NCBI RefSeq assembly: GCF_036226505.1
Contig: NZ_CP108484.1
Location: 6,076,001 to 6,140,000 of the forward strand
Direction of reading: 5' to 3'
Length of the DNA: 64,000 nt
Source: Kitasatospora sp. NBC_01246
GTDB taxonomy: Bacteria; Actinomycetota; Actinomycetes; Streptomycetales; Streptomycetaceae
Part shown: positions 39,064-46,834 of the stretch, in pieces
Layout: each line of letters begins with the position of its first letter
Position numbering within the stretch: position 1 is the stretch's first letter
Made by a program: the position numbers and the translations under genes
The notes under the pieces: generated by a model
The model's database searches: none
Told to the model about the DNA's origin: nothing
What the model saw: only the letters and a program-made list of their open reading frames with translations

Positions 39064-39082
39064 TCAGGTAAGGCTTGCCTGC
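39064..39082 (+). promoter_or_regulatory. Possible iron box (DmdR1/IdeR-like) between the ABC genes and sufR
   Basis: The 19-mer matches 13 of 19 positions of the actinobacterial iron box TTAGGTTAGGCTAACCTAA, and 12 of 15 in the core (AGGTAAGGCTTGCCT). It could serve either divergent promoter. Confidence 0.4.
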
Positions 39083-39140
39083 GTGACAGATGACACGAGT
39101 GAGGCCTGCATCACGGCTTGTCCCGACGGAAGTAATTACG

Positions 39141-39154
39141 CAACAATCGTGTTG
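39141..39154 (+). promoter_or_regulatory. SufR operator CAAC-N6-GTTG
   Basis: CAAC (39141-39144), six bases, GTTG (39151-39154). As I recall, this is the palindrome reported for SufR autoregulation of the suf operon in Streptomyces. It overlaps the first base of the sufR GTG codon, so binding would block the start of the operon. Confidence 0.8.
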
Positions 39155-40005
39155 TGAAAAACATGCGCGAGCACTCCCCGCAGCAGGAGGCCGAGTCGGC
39201 CCCCGGCTGCGCCGTGCCCGCGAACGCGACCGAGGTGCTGCTCGACGGTCACCGCGCGACCCGGGACCGGGTGGCCCGGTCGATCCTCGACCACGGTCCG
39301 TCCTCCGCCGCCGACCTGGCGAACCGGCTCGGTCTGACGACCGCCGCCGTCCGCCGTCACCTGGACGGCCTAGCCGCCGCAGGACTGGTCGACGCCCGTG
39401 AACAGCGGGTCTACGGCAGCCGCGGCCGGGGTCGCCCGGCCAAGGTCTTCGCCCTCACCGAGTCCGGTCGGGACGCCTTCTACCAGGCGTACGACCAGCT
39501 CGCGGCCGACGCGCTGCGCTGGATCTCCGACGCGGTGGGCGGCGGCGCGGCGGGCGAGGAGGCGGTCGCCGCCTTTGCCCGCGCCCGGTTCGGCAAGCAG
39601 GGTGAGAAGTACCTGGACGCCCTGCGCCAGGCCGAGGCCGGTGAGCGGACCGAGGCACTCGCCCGGGCGCTCAGCGCCGACGGGTACGCTGCCACGGTGC
39701 GGCGGGTTCCGTCGGCCGCGGCGAAAGCCCCGGCGGGCGCCCAGCTCTGCCAGCACCACTGCCCGGTCGCGCACATCGCCGAGCAGTTCCCGCAGCTCTG
39801 CGAGGCGGAGACCGAGGTCTTCTCCCAACTGCTGGGCACCCATGTGCAACGGCTGGCCACCATCGCCCACGGCGACGGGGTCTGCACCACCTATGTGCCG
39901 GCACCCGGTGCCGCATCGTCGCCCTCCCTGCGCAGCGCGGGTCCGGGTTCCGGTGCAGTGCCGACTGCCGGTACGTCCACCGAAGATTCAGCGTCCGCGC
40001 GTTAG
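39154..40005 (+). CDS. sufR: SufR, iron-sulfur cluster-sensing repressor of the suf operon
   Basis: SufR (283 residues) is a winged-helix regulator that carries a [4Fe-4S] cluster and represses the operon it heads when clusters are sufficient. The HTH is at about residues 43-100 (SSAADLANRLGLTTAAVRRHLDGLAAAGLVDAREQ). The cluster-ligand region contains Cys 199, 203 and 216 (LCQHHCPVAH...QLCE) and a further Cys at 244. The N-terminal about 30 and C-terminal about 35 residues are low-complexity. The GTG at 39154 is used; an ATG three codons later is an alternative. The operator overlaps the start. sufB begins 9 nt after the stop. Confidence 0.95.
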   Translation: MKNMREHSPQQEAESAPGCAVPANATEVLLDGHRATRDRVARSILDHGPSSAADLANRLGLTTAAVRRHLDGLAAAGLVDAREQRVYGSRGRGRPAKVFALTESGRDAFYQAYDQLAADALRWISDAVGGGAAGEEAVAAFARARFGKQGEKYLDALRQAEAGERTEALARALSADGYAATVRRVPSAAAKAPAGAQLCQHHCPVAHIAEQFPQLCEAETEVFSQLLGTHVQRLATIAHGDGVCTTYVPAPGAASSPSLRSAGPGSGAVPTAGTSTEDSASAR

Positions 40006-40014
40006 GAAGCTCGC

Positions 40015-41430
40015 ATGACTGACACCGTTTCGCACCCGGAGCTCGAAGGCCTGGGCACCTACGAGTACGGCTGGGCGGACCCGGATGCCGCCGGCTCCGT
40101 CGCCAAGCGCGGGCTCAGCGAGGACGTCGTCCGCGACATCTCGGCGAAGAAGAGCGAGTCCGAGTGGATGCTGAACCTGCGGCTCAAGGGCCTCAAGCTG
40201 TTCGGCAAGAAGCCCATGCCCACCTGGGGCTCGGACCTCACCGGCATCGACTTCGACAACATCAAGTACTTCGTGCGCTCGACCGAGAAGCAGGCCGAGT
40301 CCTGGGAGGACCTGCCCGCCGACATCAAGGCGACGTACGACCGGCTCGGCATCCCGGAGGCGGAGAAGCAGCGGCTGGTGGCCGGTGTGGCCGCGCAGTA
40401 CGAGTCCGAGGTGGTCTACCACCAGATCCGTGAGGACCTGGAGGAGCAGGGTGTCATCTTCCTGGACACCGACACCGCGCTGAAGCAGCACCCGGAGATC
40501 TTCGAGGAGTACTTCGGCACCGTCATCCCGGCCGGCGACAACAAGTTCGCCGCGCTGAACACGGCGGTGTGGTCGGGCGGCTCCTTCATCTACGTGCCGA
40601 AGGGTGTCCACGTCGACATCCCGCTGCAGGCCTACTTCCGGATCAACACCGAGAACATGGGCCAGTTCGAGCGGACGCTGATCATCGTCGACGAGGACGC
40701 CTACGTCCACTACGTCGAGGGCTGCACCGCGCCGATCTACTCCTCGGACTCGCTGCACTCCGCGGTCGTGGAGATCATCGTCAAGAAGGGCGGCCGCTGC
40801 CGCTACACGACGATCCAGAACTGGTCGAACAACGTCTACAACCTGGTCACCAAGCGCGCCGTGGCGTACGAGGGCGCGACCATGGAGTGGATCGACGGCA
40901 ACATCGGGTCCAAGGTCACCATGAAGTACCCGGCCGTCTACCTGATGGGCGAGCACGCCAAGGGCGAGACCCTGTCGATCGCCTTCGCCGGTGAGGGCCA
41001 GCACCAGGACGCCGGCGCCAAGATGGTCCACATGGCGCCGAACACCTCCTCCAACATCGTCTCCAAGTCGGTGGCGCGAGGCGGCGGCCGCACCTCCTAC
41101 CGCGGTCTGATCGAGATCGGCGAGGGCTCCAAGGGCGCGAAGTCCAACGTGCTCTGCGACGCCCTGCTGGTCGACACCATCTCCCGCTCGGACACCTACC
41201 CGTACGTGGACGTCCGCGAGGACGACGTGTCGATGGGCCACGAGGCGACCGTCTCCAAGGTCAGCGAGGACCAGCTCTTCTACCTGATGAGCCGGGGCAT
41301 GACCGAGTTCGAGGCGATGGCCATGATCGTCCGCGGCTTCGTCGAGCCGATCGCGCGCGAGCTGCCGATGGAGTACGCGCTGGAGCTGAACCGGCTGATC
41401 GAGCTGCAGATGGAGGGCTCCGTCGGCTGA
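40015..41430 (+). CDS. sufB: Fe-S cluster assembly scaffold SufB
   Basis: SufB (471 residues) is the scaffold subunit of the SufBCD complex on which [Fe-S] clusters are built with persulfide from SufS-SufU. The beta-helix core includes VWSGGSFIYVPKGVHVDIPLQAYFRIN, HYVEGCTAPIYSSDSLHSAVVEI, YTTIQNWSNNVYNLVTKRA and the C-terminal SNVLCDALLVD with a conserved cysteine, then GHEATVSKVSEDQLFYLMSRG. Length and ends match the family. It lies second in the operon, 9 nt after sufR. Confidence 0.97.
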   Translation: MTDTVSHPELEGLGTYEYGWADPDAAGSVAKRGLSEDVVRDISAKKSESEWMLNLRLKGLKLFGKKPMPTWGSDLTGIDFDNIKYFVRSTEKQAESWEDLPADIKATYDRLGIPEAEKQRLVAGVAAQYESEVVYHQIREDLEEQGVIFLDTDTALKQHPEIFEEYFGTVIPAGDNKFAALNTAVWSGGSFIYVPKGVHVDIPLQAYFRINTENMGQFERTLIIVDEDAYVHYVEGCTAPIYSSDSLHSAVVEIIVKKGGRCRYTTIQNWSNNVYNLVTKRAVAYEGATMEWIDGNIGSKVTMKYPAVYLMGEHAKGETLSIAFAGEGQHQDAGAKMVHMAPNTSSNIVSKSVARGGGRTSYRGLIEIGEGSKGAKSNVLCDALLVDTISRSDTYPYVDVREDDVSMGHEATVSKVSEDQLFYLMSRGMTEFEAMAMIVRGFVEPIARELPMEYALELNRLIELQMEGSVG

Positions 41431-41487
41431 CGCACAGCCGCACGCAGTCCAGCCACCAACTTTGAGGAAGAGAGCACTACGACAGCC

Positions 41488-42735
41488 ATGGCTGACACGC
41501 CTTTGAATGTCGCTGGGACCACCGCCGGTTCCACCACCGCCGGTTCGATCGAGGTCGGCACCGCCGGGGCGGGCGCGCAGCTCGCCGGCCCCGGCACCGG
41601 CCGCGCGACCGTCCAGCAGCCGATCGACGCCCGCGTCGCCGTCAAGCCCTCCTTCGAGGTCGGCGACTTCCCGGTGCCGACCGGCCGCGAGGAGGACTGG
41701 CGGTTCACCCCGCTGCACCGCCTGAAGGGCCTGCACGACGGCAGCGCCGCCGAGGCGGAGAAGGGCGCGGACAAGGTCGAGCTGAGCCTGCCGGACGGCG
41801 TCACCGCCGAGACCGTCGGCCGCGACGACGCCCGCCTGGGCAAGGCCGGCAAGCCGGTCGACCGGGTCGCCGCCCAGGCGTTCAGCGCCTTCGAGCAGGC
41901 GCTCGTGGTCACCGTGCCCAAGGAGACGGTGCTCACCGAGCCGGTGAAGATCGACGTGCACGGCGAGGGCGGCACCCGCTTCGCCCACGTGGTGATCGAC
42001 GTCAAGCCGTTCGCCGAGGCCGTCGTGGTGATCAACCACACCGGGACGGGCACCCGCGCGGCCAACGTCGAGCTGCTGCTCGGCGACGGCGCCAAGCTGA
42101 CCTTCGTCTCCGTCCAGGACTGGGACCGCGACGCGGTGCACACCGCCCAGCAGACCGCCCTGGTCGGCCGGGACGCCTCGCTGAAGTCCGTCGTGGTCAC
42201 CTTCGGCGGCGACGTGGTCCGCATCCACCCGCGGGTCTCCTACTCCGCTCCCGGCGGCGAGGCCGAGCTGTTCGGCCTGTACTTCGCCGACGCCGGCCAG
42301 CACCTGGAGCACCGTCTGGTCATCGACCACGACACCCCGCACTGCCGCTCCAACGTCGTCTACAAGGGCGCGCTGCAGGGCCAGGACGCGCACGCCGTCT
42401 GGGTCGGCGACGTGCTGATCCGCGCCGCCGCCGAGGGCACCGACACCTACGAGCTCAACCGCAACCTGGTGCTCACCGACGGTGCCCGGGTCGACTCGAT
42501 CCCCAACCTGGAGATCGAGACCGGCGAGATCGTCGGGGCCGGCCACGCCTCCGCGACCGGCCGCTTCGACGACGAGCAGCTCTTCTACCTGCGGGCCCGC
42601 GGCATCCCGGCCGACGAGGCCCGCCGTCTGGTGGTGCGCGGCTTCTTCGCCGAACTGGTCCAGCAGATCGGCGTCGCCGAGATCCAGGAGCAGCTCATGG
42701 AGAAGATCGAGGCCGAGCTGGAAGCGGCGGTCTGA
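41488..42735 (+). CDS. sufD: Fe-S cluster assembly protein SufD
   Basis: SufD (415 residues) is the SufB paralogue of the SufBCD complex and is needed for iron delivery to the scaffold. The N-terminal 50 residues are a Gly/Thr/Ala-rich extension. Family motifs are GREEDWRFTPLHRLKGL, VVINHTGTGTRAANVELLLGDGA, YFADAGQHLEHRLVIDHDTPHCRSNVVYKGALQG and GHASATGRFDDEQLFYLRARGIP. The ATG at 41488 fits homology, although the purine-rich GAGGAAGAG is about 15 nt upstream. The Rieske gene follows after 5 nt. Confidence 0.96.
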   Translation: MADTPLNVAGTTAGSTTAGSIEVGTAGAGAQLAGPGTGRATVQQPIDARVAVKPSFEVGDFPVPTGREEDWRFTPLHRLKGLHDGSAAEAEKGADKVELSLPDGVTAETVGRDDARLGKAGKPVDRVAAQAFSAFEQALVVTVPKETVLTEPVKIDVHGEGGTRFAHVVIDVKPFAEAVVVINHTGTGTRAANVELLLGDGAKLTFVSVQDWDRDAVHTAQQTALVGRDASLKSVVVTFGGDVVRIHPRVSYSAPGGEAELFGLYFADAGQHLEHRLVIDHDTPHCRSNVVYKGALQGQDAHAVWVGDVLIRAAAEGTDTYELNRNLVLTDGARVDSIPNLEIETGEIVGAGHASATGRFDDEQLFYLRARGIPADEARRLVVRGFFAELVQQIGVAEIQEQLMEKIEAELEAAV

Positions 42736-42740
42736 GGCCG

Positions 42741-43058
42741 ATGAGTTTTCTCCGTGCCTGCGCGCTGAGCGAGCTCCAGGAGGACGTGCCCCGGCGCGTC
42801 GACCTCAACGGCGTGCCCGTCTCCGTCGTCCGCACCGACGAGGGGGTGTTCGCGATCAGCGACACCTGCTCGCACGCGAACGTCTCGCTGTCCGAGGGCG
42901 AGGTCGAGGACTGCATGATCGAGTGCTGGCTGCACGGCTCCAGCTTCGACCTGCGCACCGGCAAGCCCTCCGGACTGCCCGCCACCAAGCCGGTCGCTGT
43001 CTACCCCGTAAAGATCGAAGGGGACGATGTGCTCGTCTCCGTCAACCAGGAGTCCTGA
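42741..43058 (+). CDS. Rieske-type ferredoxin in the suf operon
   Basis: This 105-residue soluble Rieske [2Fe-2S] protein resembles ferredoxin subunits of non-heme iron oxygenases. Ligands are CSHANVSL (residues 34-41, CxH) and CWLHGSSFD (CxxH, near residue 55). Its fixed place between sufD and sufC in actinobacterial suf operons suggests it supplies or receives electrons during cluster assembly, but this is inference. The ATG overlaps a GAGGCCG ribosome site 5 nt after sufD; sufC follows after 6 nt. Confidence 0.93.
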   Translation: MSFLRACALSELQEDVPRRVDLNGVPVSVVRTDEGVFAISDTCSHANVSLSEGEVEDCMIECWLHGSSFDLRTGKPSGLPATKPVAVYPVKIEGDDVLVSVNQES

Positions 43059-43064
43059 GTACAT

Positions 43065-43829
43065 ATGGCAACCCTTGAAATCCGCGACCTGCACGTCACC
43101 GTCGAGGCGGAGAACGGCCCCCGGGAGATCCTGAAGGGCGTCGACCTGACCGTGAAGCAGGGCGAGACCCACGCGATCATGGGTCCGAACGGCTCCGGCA
43201 AGTCGACCCTGGCGTACTCGCTGGCGGGACACCCCAAGTACACCGTCACCAGCGGCTCGGTGCTGCTGGACGGCGAGGACGTCCTGGAGATGTCCGTCGA
43301 CGAGCGGGCCCGGGCCGGTGTCTTCCTGGCCATGCAGTACCCGGTCGAGGTCCCCGGCGTCTCGGTCTCCAACTTCCTGCGCACCGCCGCCACCGCCGTC
43401 CGCGGCGAGGCCCCGAAGCTGCGGCTCTGGGTCAAGGAGGTCAAGGCGGCGATGGCGGCCCTCCAGATGGACCCGGCCTTCGCCGAGCGCAACGTCAACG
43501 AGGGCTTCTCCGGCGGTGAGAAGAAGCGCCACGAGATCCTCCAGCTGGAGCTTCTCAAGCCGAAGATCGCGATCCTCGACGAGACCGACTCCGGTCTGGA
43601 CGTCGACGCGCTGCGGGTCGTCTCCGAGGGCATCAACCGGGTCCGCTCGACCGGCGAGGTCGGCACCCTGCTGGTGACCCACTACACCCGCATCCTGCGC
43701 TACATCAAGCCCGACTACGTCCACGTCTTCTCGGCCGGCCGCATCGTCGAGTCCGGCGGCGCCGAGCTCGCCGACAAGCTGGAGGAAGAGGGCTACGAGT
43801 CCTACGTGAAGGGTGGCGCTTCCGAGTGA
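43065..43829 (+). CDS. sufC: Fe-S cluster assembly ATPase SufC
   Basis: SufC (254 residues) is the ABC-type ATPase that drives the SufBD scaffold. Walker A GPNGSGKSTLAYSLAGHP is near residue 41, signature GFSGGEKKRHEILQL near residue 147, Walker B PKIAILDETDSGLDVDALRVV near residue 165 and the switch TLLVTHYTRIL near residue 200. The ATG follows CCTGAGTACAT. Its stop overlaps the sufS GTG by 4 nt. Confidence 0.97.
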   Translation: MATLEIRDLHVTVEAENGPREILKGVDLTVKQGETHAIMGPNGSGKSTLAYSLAGHPKYTVTSGSVLLDGEDVLEMSVDERARAGVFLAMQYPVEVPGVSVSNFLRTAATAVRGEAPKLRLWVKEVKAAMAALQMDPAFAERNVNEGFSGGEKKRHEILQLELLKPKIAILDETDSGLDVDALRVVSEGINRVRSTGEVGTLLVTHYTRILRYIKPDYVHVFSAGRIVESGGAELADKLEEEGYESYVKGGASE

Positions 43830-45112
43830 TCCATACCCCCGAGACGAGTGGCCCCGCCACGGGCCTGCCGGGTCTGCTCGACACCGACGCGATCCGCAAG
43901 GACTTCCCCGTCCTGCAGCGCCTGCTGCACGACGACAAGCCCCTGGTCTACCTGGACAACGCCGCCACCTCGCAGAAGCCGCGCCAGGTGCTGGAGGCGC
44001 TGAACGCCTACTACGAGCGGCACAACGCCAACGTGCACCGCGGCGTCCACGTGCTCGCCGAGGAGGCCACGGCGCTGTACGAGGGCGCCCGTGACAAGGT
44101 CGCGGCCTTCGTCAACGCGCCGAGCCGCAACGAGGTGGTCTTCACCAAGAACGCCTCGGAGTCGCTCAACCTGGTCGCCAACATGCTGACCTGGGCGGAC
44201 GAGCCGTACCGGGTGGACGCCGACTCCGAGATCGTCATCACGGAGATGGAGCACCACTCCAACATCGTCCCGTGGCAGCTGCTCTCGCAGCGCACCGGCG
44301 CGAAGCTGAAGTGGTTCGGGCTGACCGACGAGGGCCGGCTCGACCTGTCCAACATCGACGAGCTGATCACCGAGAAGACCAAGGTCGTCTCGTTCACCCT
44401 GGTCTCCAACCTGCTCGGCACGGTGAACCCGGTCGAGGCCATCGTGCGCAAGGCCCAGGACGTCGGTGCGCTGGTCGTCATCGACGCCTCGCAGGCCGCG
44501 CCGCACATGGTGCTGGACGTGCAGGCGCTGGAGGCCGACTTCGTCGCCTTCACCGGCCACAAGATGCTCGCCCCGACCGGCATCGGCGTGCTCTGGGGCC
44601 GCCAGGAGCTGCTGGAGGACCTCCCGCCGTTCCTCGGCGGCGGCGAGATGATCGAGACCGTCACCATGGGCTCGTCCACCTACGCCCCGGCGCCGCACAA
44701 GTTCGAGGCCGGCACCCCGCCGATCGCCCAGGCGGTCGGGCTCGGCGCGGCCATCGACTACCTGTCGAACATCGGCATGGACCGGATCGCCGCGCACGAG
44801 CACGCCATCACCGCGTACGCGGTGGAGCGGCTGCTGGAGGTCCCGGACCTGCGGATCATCGGTCCGCGCACGGCCGTGGACCGGGGCGCCGCGATCTCCT
44901 TCACGCTGGGCGACATCCACCCGCACGACGTGGGCCAGGTGCTGGACGAGCAGGGCATCGCCGTGCGCGTCGGCCACCACTGCGCGCGGCCGGTCTGCCT
45001 GCGGTACGGAATTCCCGCGACCACGCGGGCGTCGTTCTACCTGTACTCGACGCCGGGCGAGGTCGACGCCCTGATCGACGGCCTGCACCACGTCCGGAAC
45101 TTCTTCGGCTGA
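43826..45112 (+). CDS. sufS: Cysteine desulfurase SufS
   Basis: SufS (428 residues) is a group II, PLP-dependent cysteine desulfurase that passes persulfide sulfur to SufU. The PLP lysine is in AFTGHKMLAPTGIGVLWG near residue 238. Cofactor contacts include TKNASESLNLVANML and the TEMEHHSNIVPWQ histidines. The catalytic cysteine lies in RVGHHCARPVCLRYG near residue 390. The GTG start overlaps sufC (GTGA), giving coupled translation; sufU begins 16 nt downstream. Confidence 0.97.
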   Translation: MIHTPETSGPATGLPGLLDTDAIRKDFPVLQRLLHDDKPLVYLDNAATSQKPRQVLEALNAYYERHNANVHRGVHVLAEEATALYEGARDKVAAFVNAPSRNEVVFTKNASESLNLVANMLTWADEPYRVDADSEIVITEMEHHSNIVPWQLLSQRTGAKLKWFGLTDEGRLDLSNIDELITEKTKVVSFTLVSNLLGTVNPVEAIVRKAQDVGALVVIDASQAAPHMVLDVQALEADFVAFTGHKMLAPTGIGVLWGRQELLEDLPPFLGGGEMIETVTMGSSTYAPAPHKFEAGTPPIAQAVGLGAAIDYLSNIGMDRIAAHEHAITAYAVERLLEVPDLRIIGPRTAVDRGAAISFTLGDIHPHDVGQVLDEQGIAVRVGHHCARPVCLRYGIPATTRASFYLYSTPGEVDALIDGLHHVRNFFG

Positions 45113-45128
45113 CGGGACGGCCCACGAC

Positions 45129-45590
45129 ATGAAGCTCGACTCGATGTACCAGGACATCATCCTGGACCACTACCGCAACCCGCACGGCAAGGGGCTGCGG
45201 GACGGCGACGCCGAGGTGCACCACGTCAACCCGACCTGCGGGGACGAGATCACCCTGCGGGTGCGGCTCGACGGGGCCACGGTCGTGGACGTCTCGTACG
45301 AGTCGCAGGGCTGTTCCATCAGCCAGGCCAGTGCCTCGGTGCTGAACGACCTGGTGGTCGGCAAGACCGTCGGCGAGGCGCAGGCCGTCCAGGAGGCCTT
45401 CCTGGAGCTGATGCAGAGCAAGGGCCAGGGCGAGGGGGACGAGGAGGTGCTGGAGGACGCGGTCGCGTTCGCCGGCGTCTCCAAGTACCCGGCCCGGGTC
45501 AAGTGCGCGCTGCTCAGCTGGATGGCCTGGAAGGACGCCACCGCCAAGGCCCTGGCCGAGCAGCCCGCCGTGCACGACCTGAACGACTGA
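45129..45590 (+). CDS. sufU: Zinc-dependent sulfur-transfer protein SufU
   Basis: SufU (153 residues) accepts sulfur from SufS. The three zinc-binding cysteines are present: NPTCGDEITL (Cys near residue 37), SQGCSISQAS (near residue 62) and VKCALLSWMAW (near residue 127), together with the conserved Asp of CGD. The SufU-specific region LVVGKTVGEAQAVQEAFLELMQSKGQGEGDEEV distinguishes it from IscU. The ATG is 16 nt after sufS; the next gene begins 22 nt after its stop. Confidence 0.96.
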   Translation: MKLDSMYQDIILDHYRNPHGKGLRDGDAEVHHVNPTCGDEITLRVRLDGATVVDVSYESQGCSISQASASVLNDLVVGKTVGEAQAVQEAFLELMQSKGQGEGDEEVLEDAVAFAGVSKYPARVKCALLSWMAWKDATAKALAEQPAVHDLND

Positions 45591-45612
45591 AGCAGAAGAG
45601 GAGGACAGACAC

Positions 45613-45993
45613 ATGAGTGACACCGAGACGCCCGCCCCTTCCGCTGAGGAGGGTCCGACCGTCATCGTCGGCACCACCGCCGGCACCGTCTCCGTCGAGG
45701 ACCTGACCGAGGCCCTGATGGACGTCGTCGACCCCGAGCTGGGCATCGACGTCGTCAACCTGGGCCTGATCTACGGCATCCACATCGACGAGTCCGACGT
45801 GGCCACCATCGACATGACGCTCACCTCGGCGGCCTGCCCGCTGACCGACGTCATCGAGGACCAGGCGAAGACCGCCACCGACGGCCTCGTCCAGGACCTG
45901 CGCATCAACTGGGTCTGGATGCCGCCGTGGGGCCCGGACAAGATCACCGACGACGGCCGCGAGCAGCTCCGCGCCCTCGGCTTCAACGTCTGA
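45613..45993 (+). CDS. MIP18/SufT-type metal-sulfur cluster assembly factor
   Basis: This 126-residue DUF59 protein is the last gene of the suf operon. Core motifs are LMDVVDPELGIDVVNLGLIYGI near residue 35, TSAACPLTDVI with the conserved Cys near residue 75, and WVWMPPWGPDKITDDGREQLRALGF. Related SufT/PaaD proteins help mature Fe-S proteins; the exact target is unknown. The ATG follows AGAGGAGGACAGACAC, a strong ribosome site. A long hairpin follows the gene and ends the operon. Confidence 0.93.
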   Translation: MSDTETPAPSAEEGPTVIVGTTAGTVSVEDLTEALMDVVDPELGIDVVNLGLIYGIHIDESDVATIDMTLTSAACPLTDVIEDQAKTATDGLVQDLRINWVWMPPWGPDKITDDGREQLRALGFNV

Positions 45994-46012
45994 CGGACGT
46001 CCTGCGTCAACC

Positions 46013-46060
46013 CACTGCCGCGCGAGTCTCTCCTTCGGGGGAGTCATTCGCGCGGCAGTG
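46013..46060 (+). terminator. Terminator of the suf operon
   Basis: A 13-bp outer stem, CACTGCCGCGCGA with its complement, and an inner stem closed by a TTCG loop. Confidence 0.85.
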
Positions 46061-46116
46061 GTGTATCTGCGAGCGGGCGGCCACGCTGGTGCCGCGACCG
46101 CGAAGGGAGCGACGGG

Positions 46117-46776
46117 ATGGCTGTGGAAGCGATCGGGCACTGGACGTTGCCCGCCTCGCCGTATGCCATGTGGGTCCGGGGAGAGCTGGAGGCGTACCTG
46201 CGCATCCCGGACGACGGCACACGGGTCGAGGTGATCGGAGGGGAGTTCGTCGTGTCACCGGCGCCTGTGTACCTGCACGCGGGGATTCTTACGGACATCC
46301 AGGAGGCGGTGCTGTCCGCCAGAGTGCTGGATGCGGCCTTCCCCTGGCGGGCCGTGCAAACCGTCAACCTCGACCTGGTGGAGATCGGCGACGGCTACGT
46401 CCCCGACATGGTGGTCGTCCACCAGGACACCGATGCCAGGAGCAGGGCGGAGGACGTGCTCTTCCTACAGCCGCAGGACCTCGACCTGGTGATCGAGGCG
46501 ACCTCGCCGTCCAACGCCCGCGACGACCGCCGTCCGCTGCTCGGCCGTCGACTCAAGCCCACCAAGTGGAGCGGGTACGCGCGGACCGGCGTGCCGTACC
46601 ACCTCCTGGTCGACCGTGACCCGCGGCAGCCCGGCATCACCCTGTTCGGTGAGCCGGACCGGGGCGAGGGGAGCTACCGGGTGCTCGGCGAGTGGAAGTT
46701 CGGTGAGCCGCTGCGGCTCCCGGAGCCGTTCGGGTTCGAGGTCTCCACGGAGACCTGGAAGCCCTGGGCGGAGTAG
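46117..46776 (+). CDS. Uma2-family (DUF820) putative endonuclease
   Basis: This 219-residue Uma2/DUF820 protein has a PD-(D/E)xK-like nuclease fold. Visible elements are RVEVIGGEFVVSPAPVYLHAGIL near residue 36, VPDMVVVHQDTD near residue 94 and LVIEATSPSNARDDRRPLLGRRLKPTKWSGYARTGVPYHLLVD near residue 124, which carries the E...K pattern and a following K/Y. Members are multi-copy in Streptomyces and their cellular role is unknown. The codon use is slightly less GC-biased than its neighbours. The ATG follows GAAGGGAGCGACGGG. It stands alone between two terminators. Confidence 0.85.
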   Translation: MAVEAIGHWTLPASPYAMWVRGELEAYLRIPDDGTRVEVIGGEFVVSPAPVYLHAGILTDIQEAVLSARVLDAAFPWRAVQTVNLDLVEIGDGYVPDMVVVHQDTDARSRAEDVLFLQPQDLDLVIEATSPSNARDDRRPLLGRRLKPTKWSGYARTGVPYHLLVDRDPRQPGITLFGEPDRGEGSYRVLGEWKFGEPLRLPEPFGFEVSTETWKPWAE

Positions 46777-46786
46777 GTCCGGGAAC

Positions 46787-46823
46787 GCCGCTGCCCGGTA
46801 CGGGATCCGTACCGGGCAGCGGC
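46787..46823. terminator. Bidirectional terminator between Uma2 and MFS genes
   Basis: A perfect 17-bp stem starting GCCGCTGCCCGGTACGG with a 3-nt loop between convergent genes. Confidence 0.9.
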
Positions 46824-46834
46824 CTTCCCGTCGG

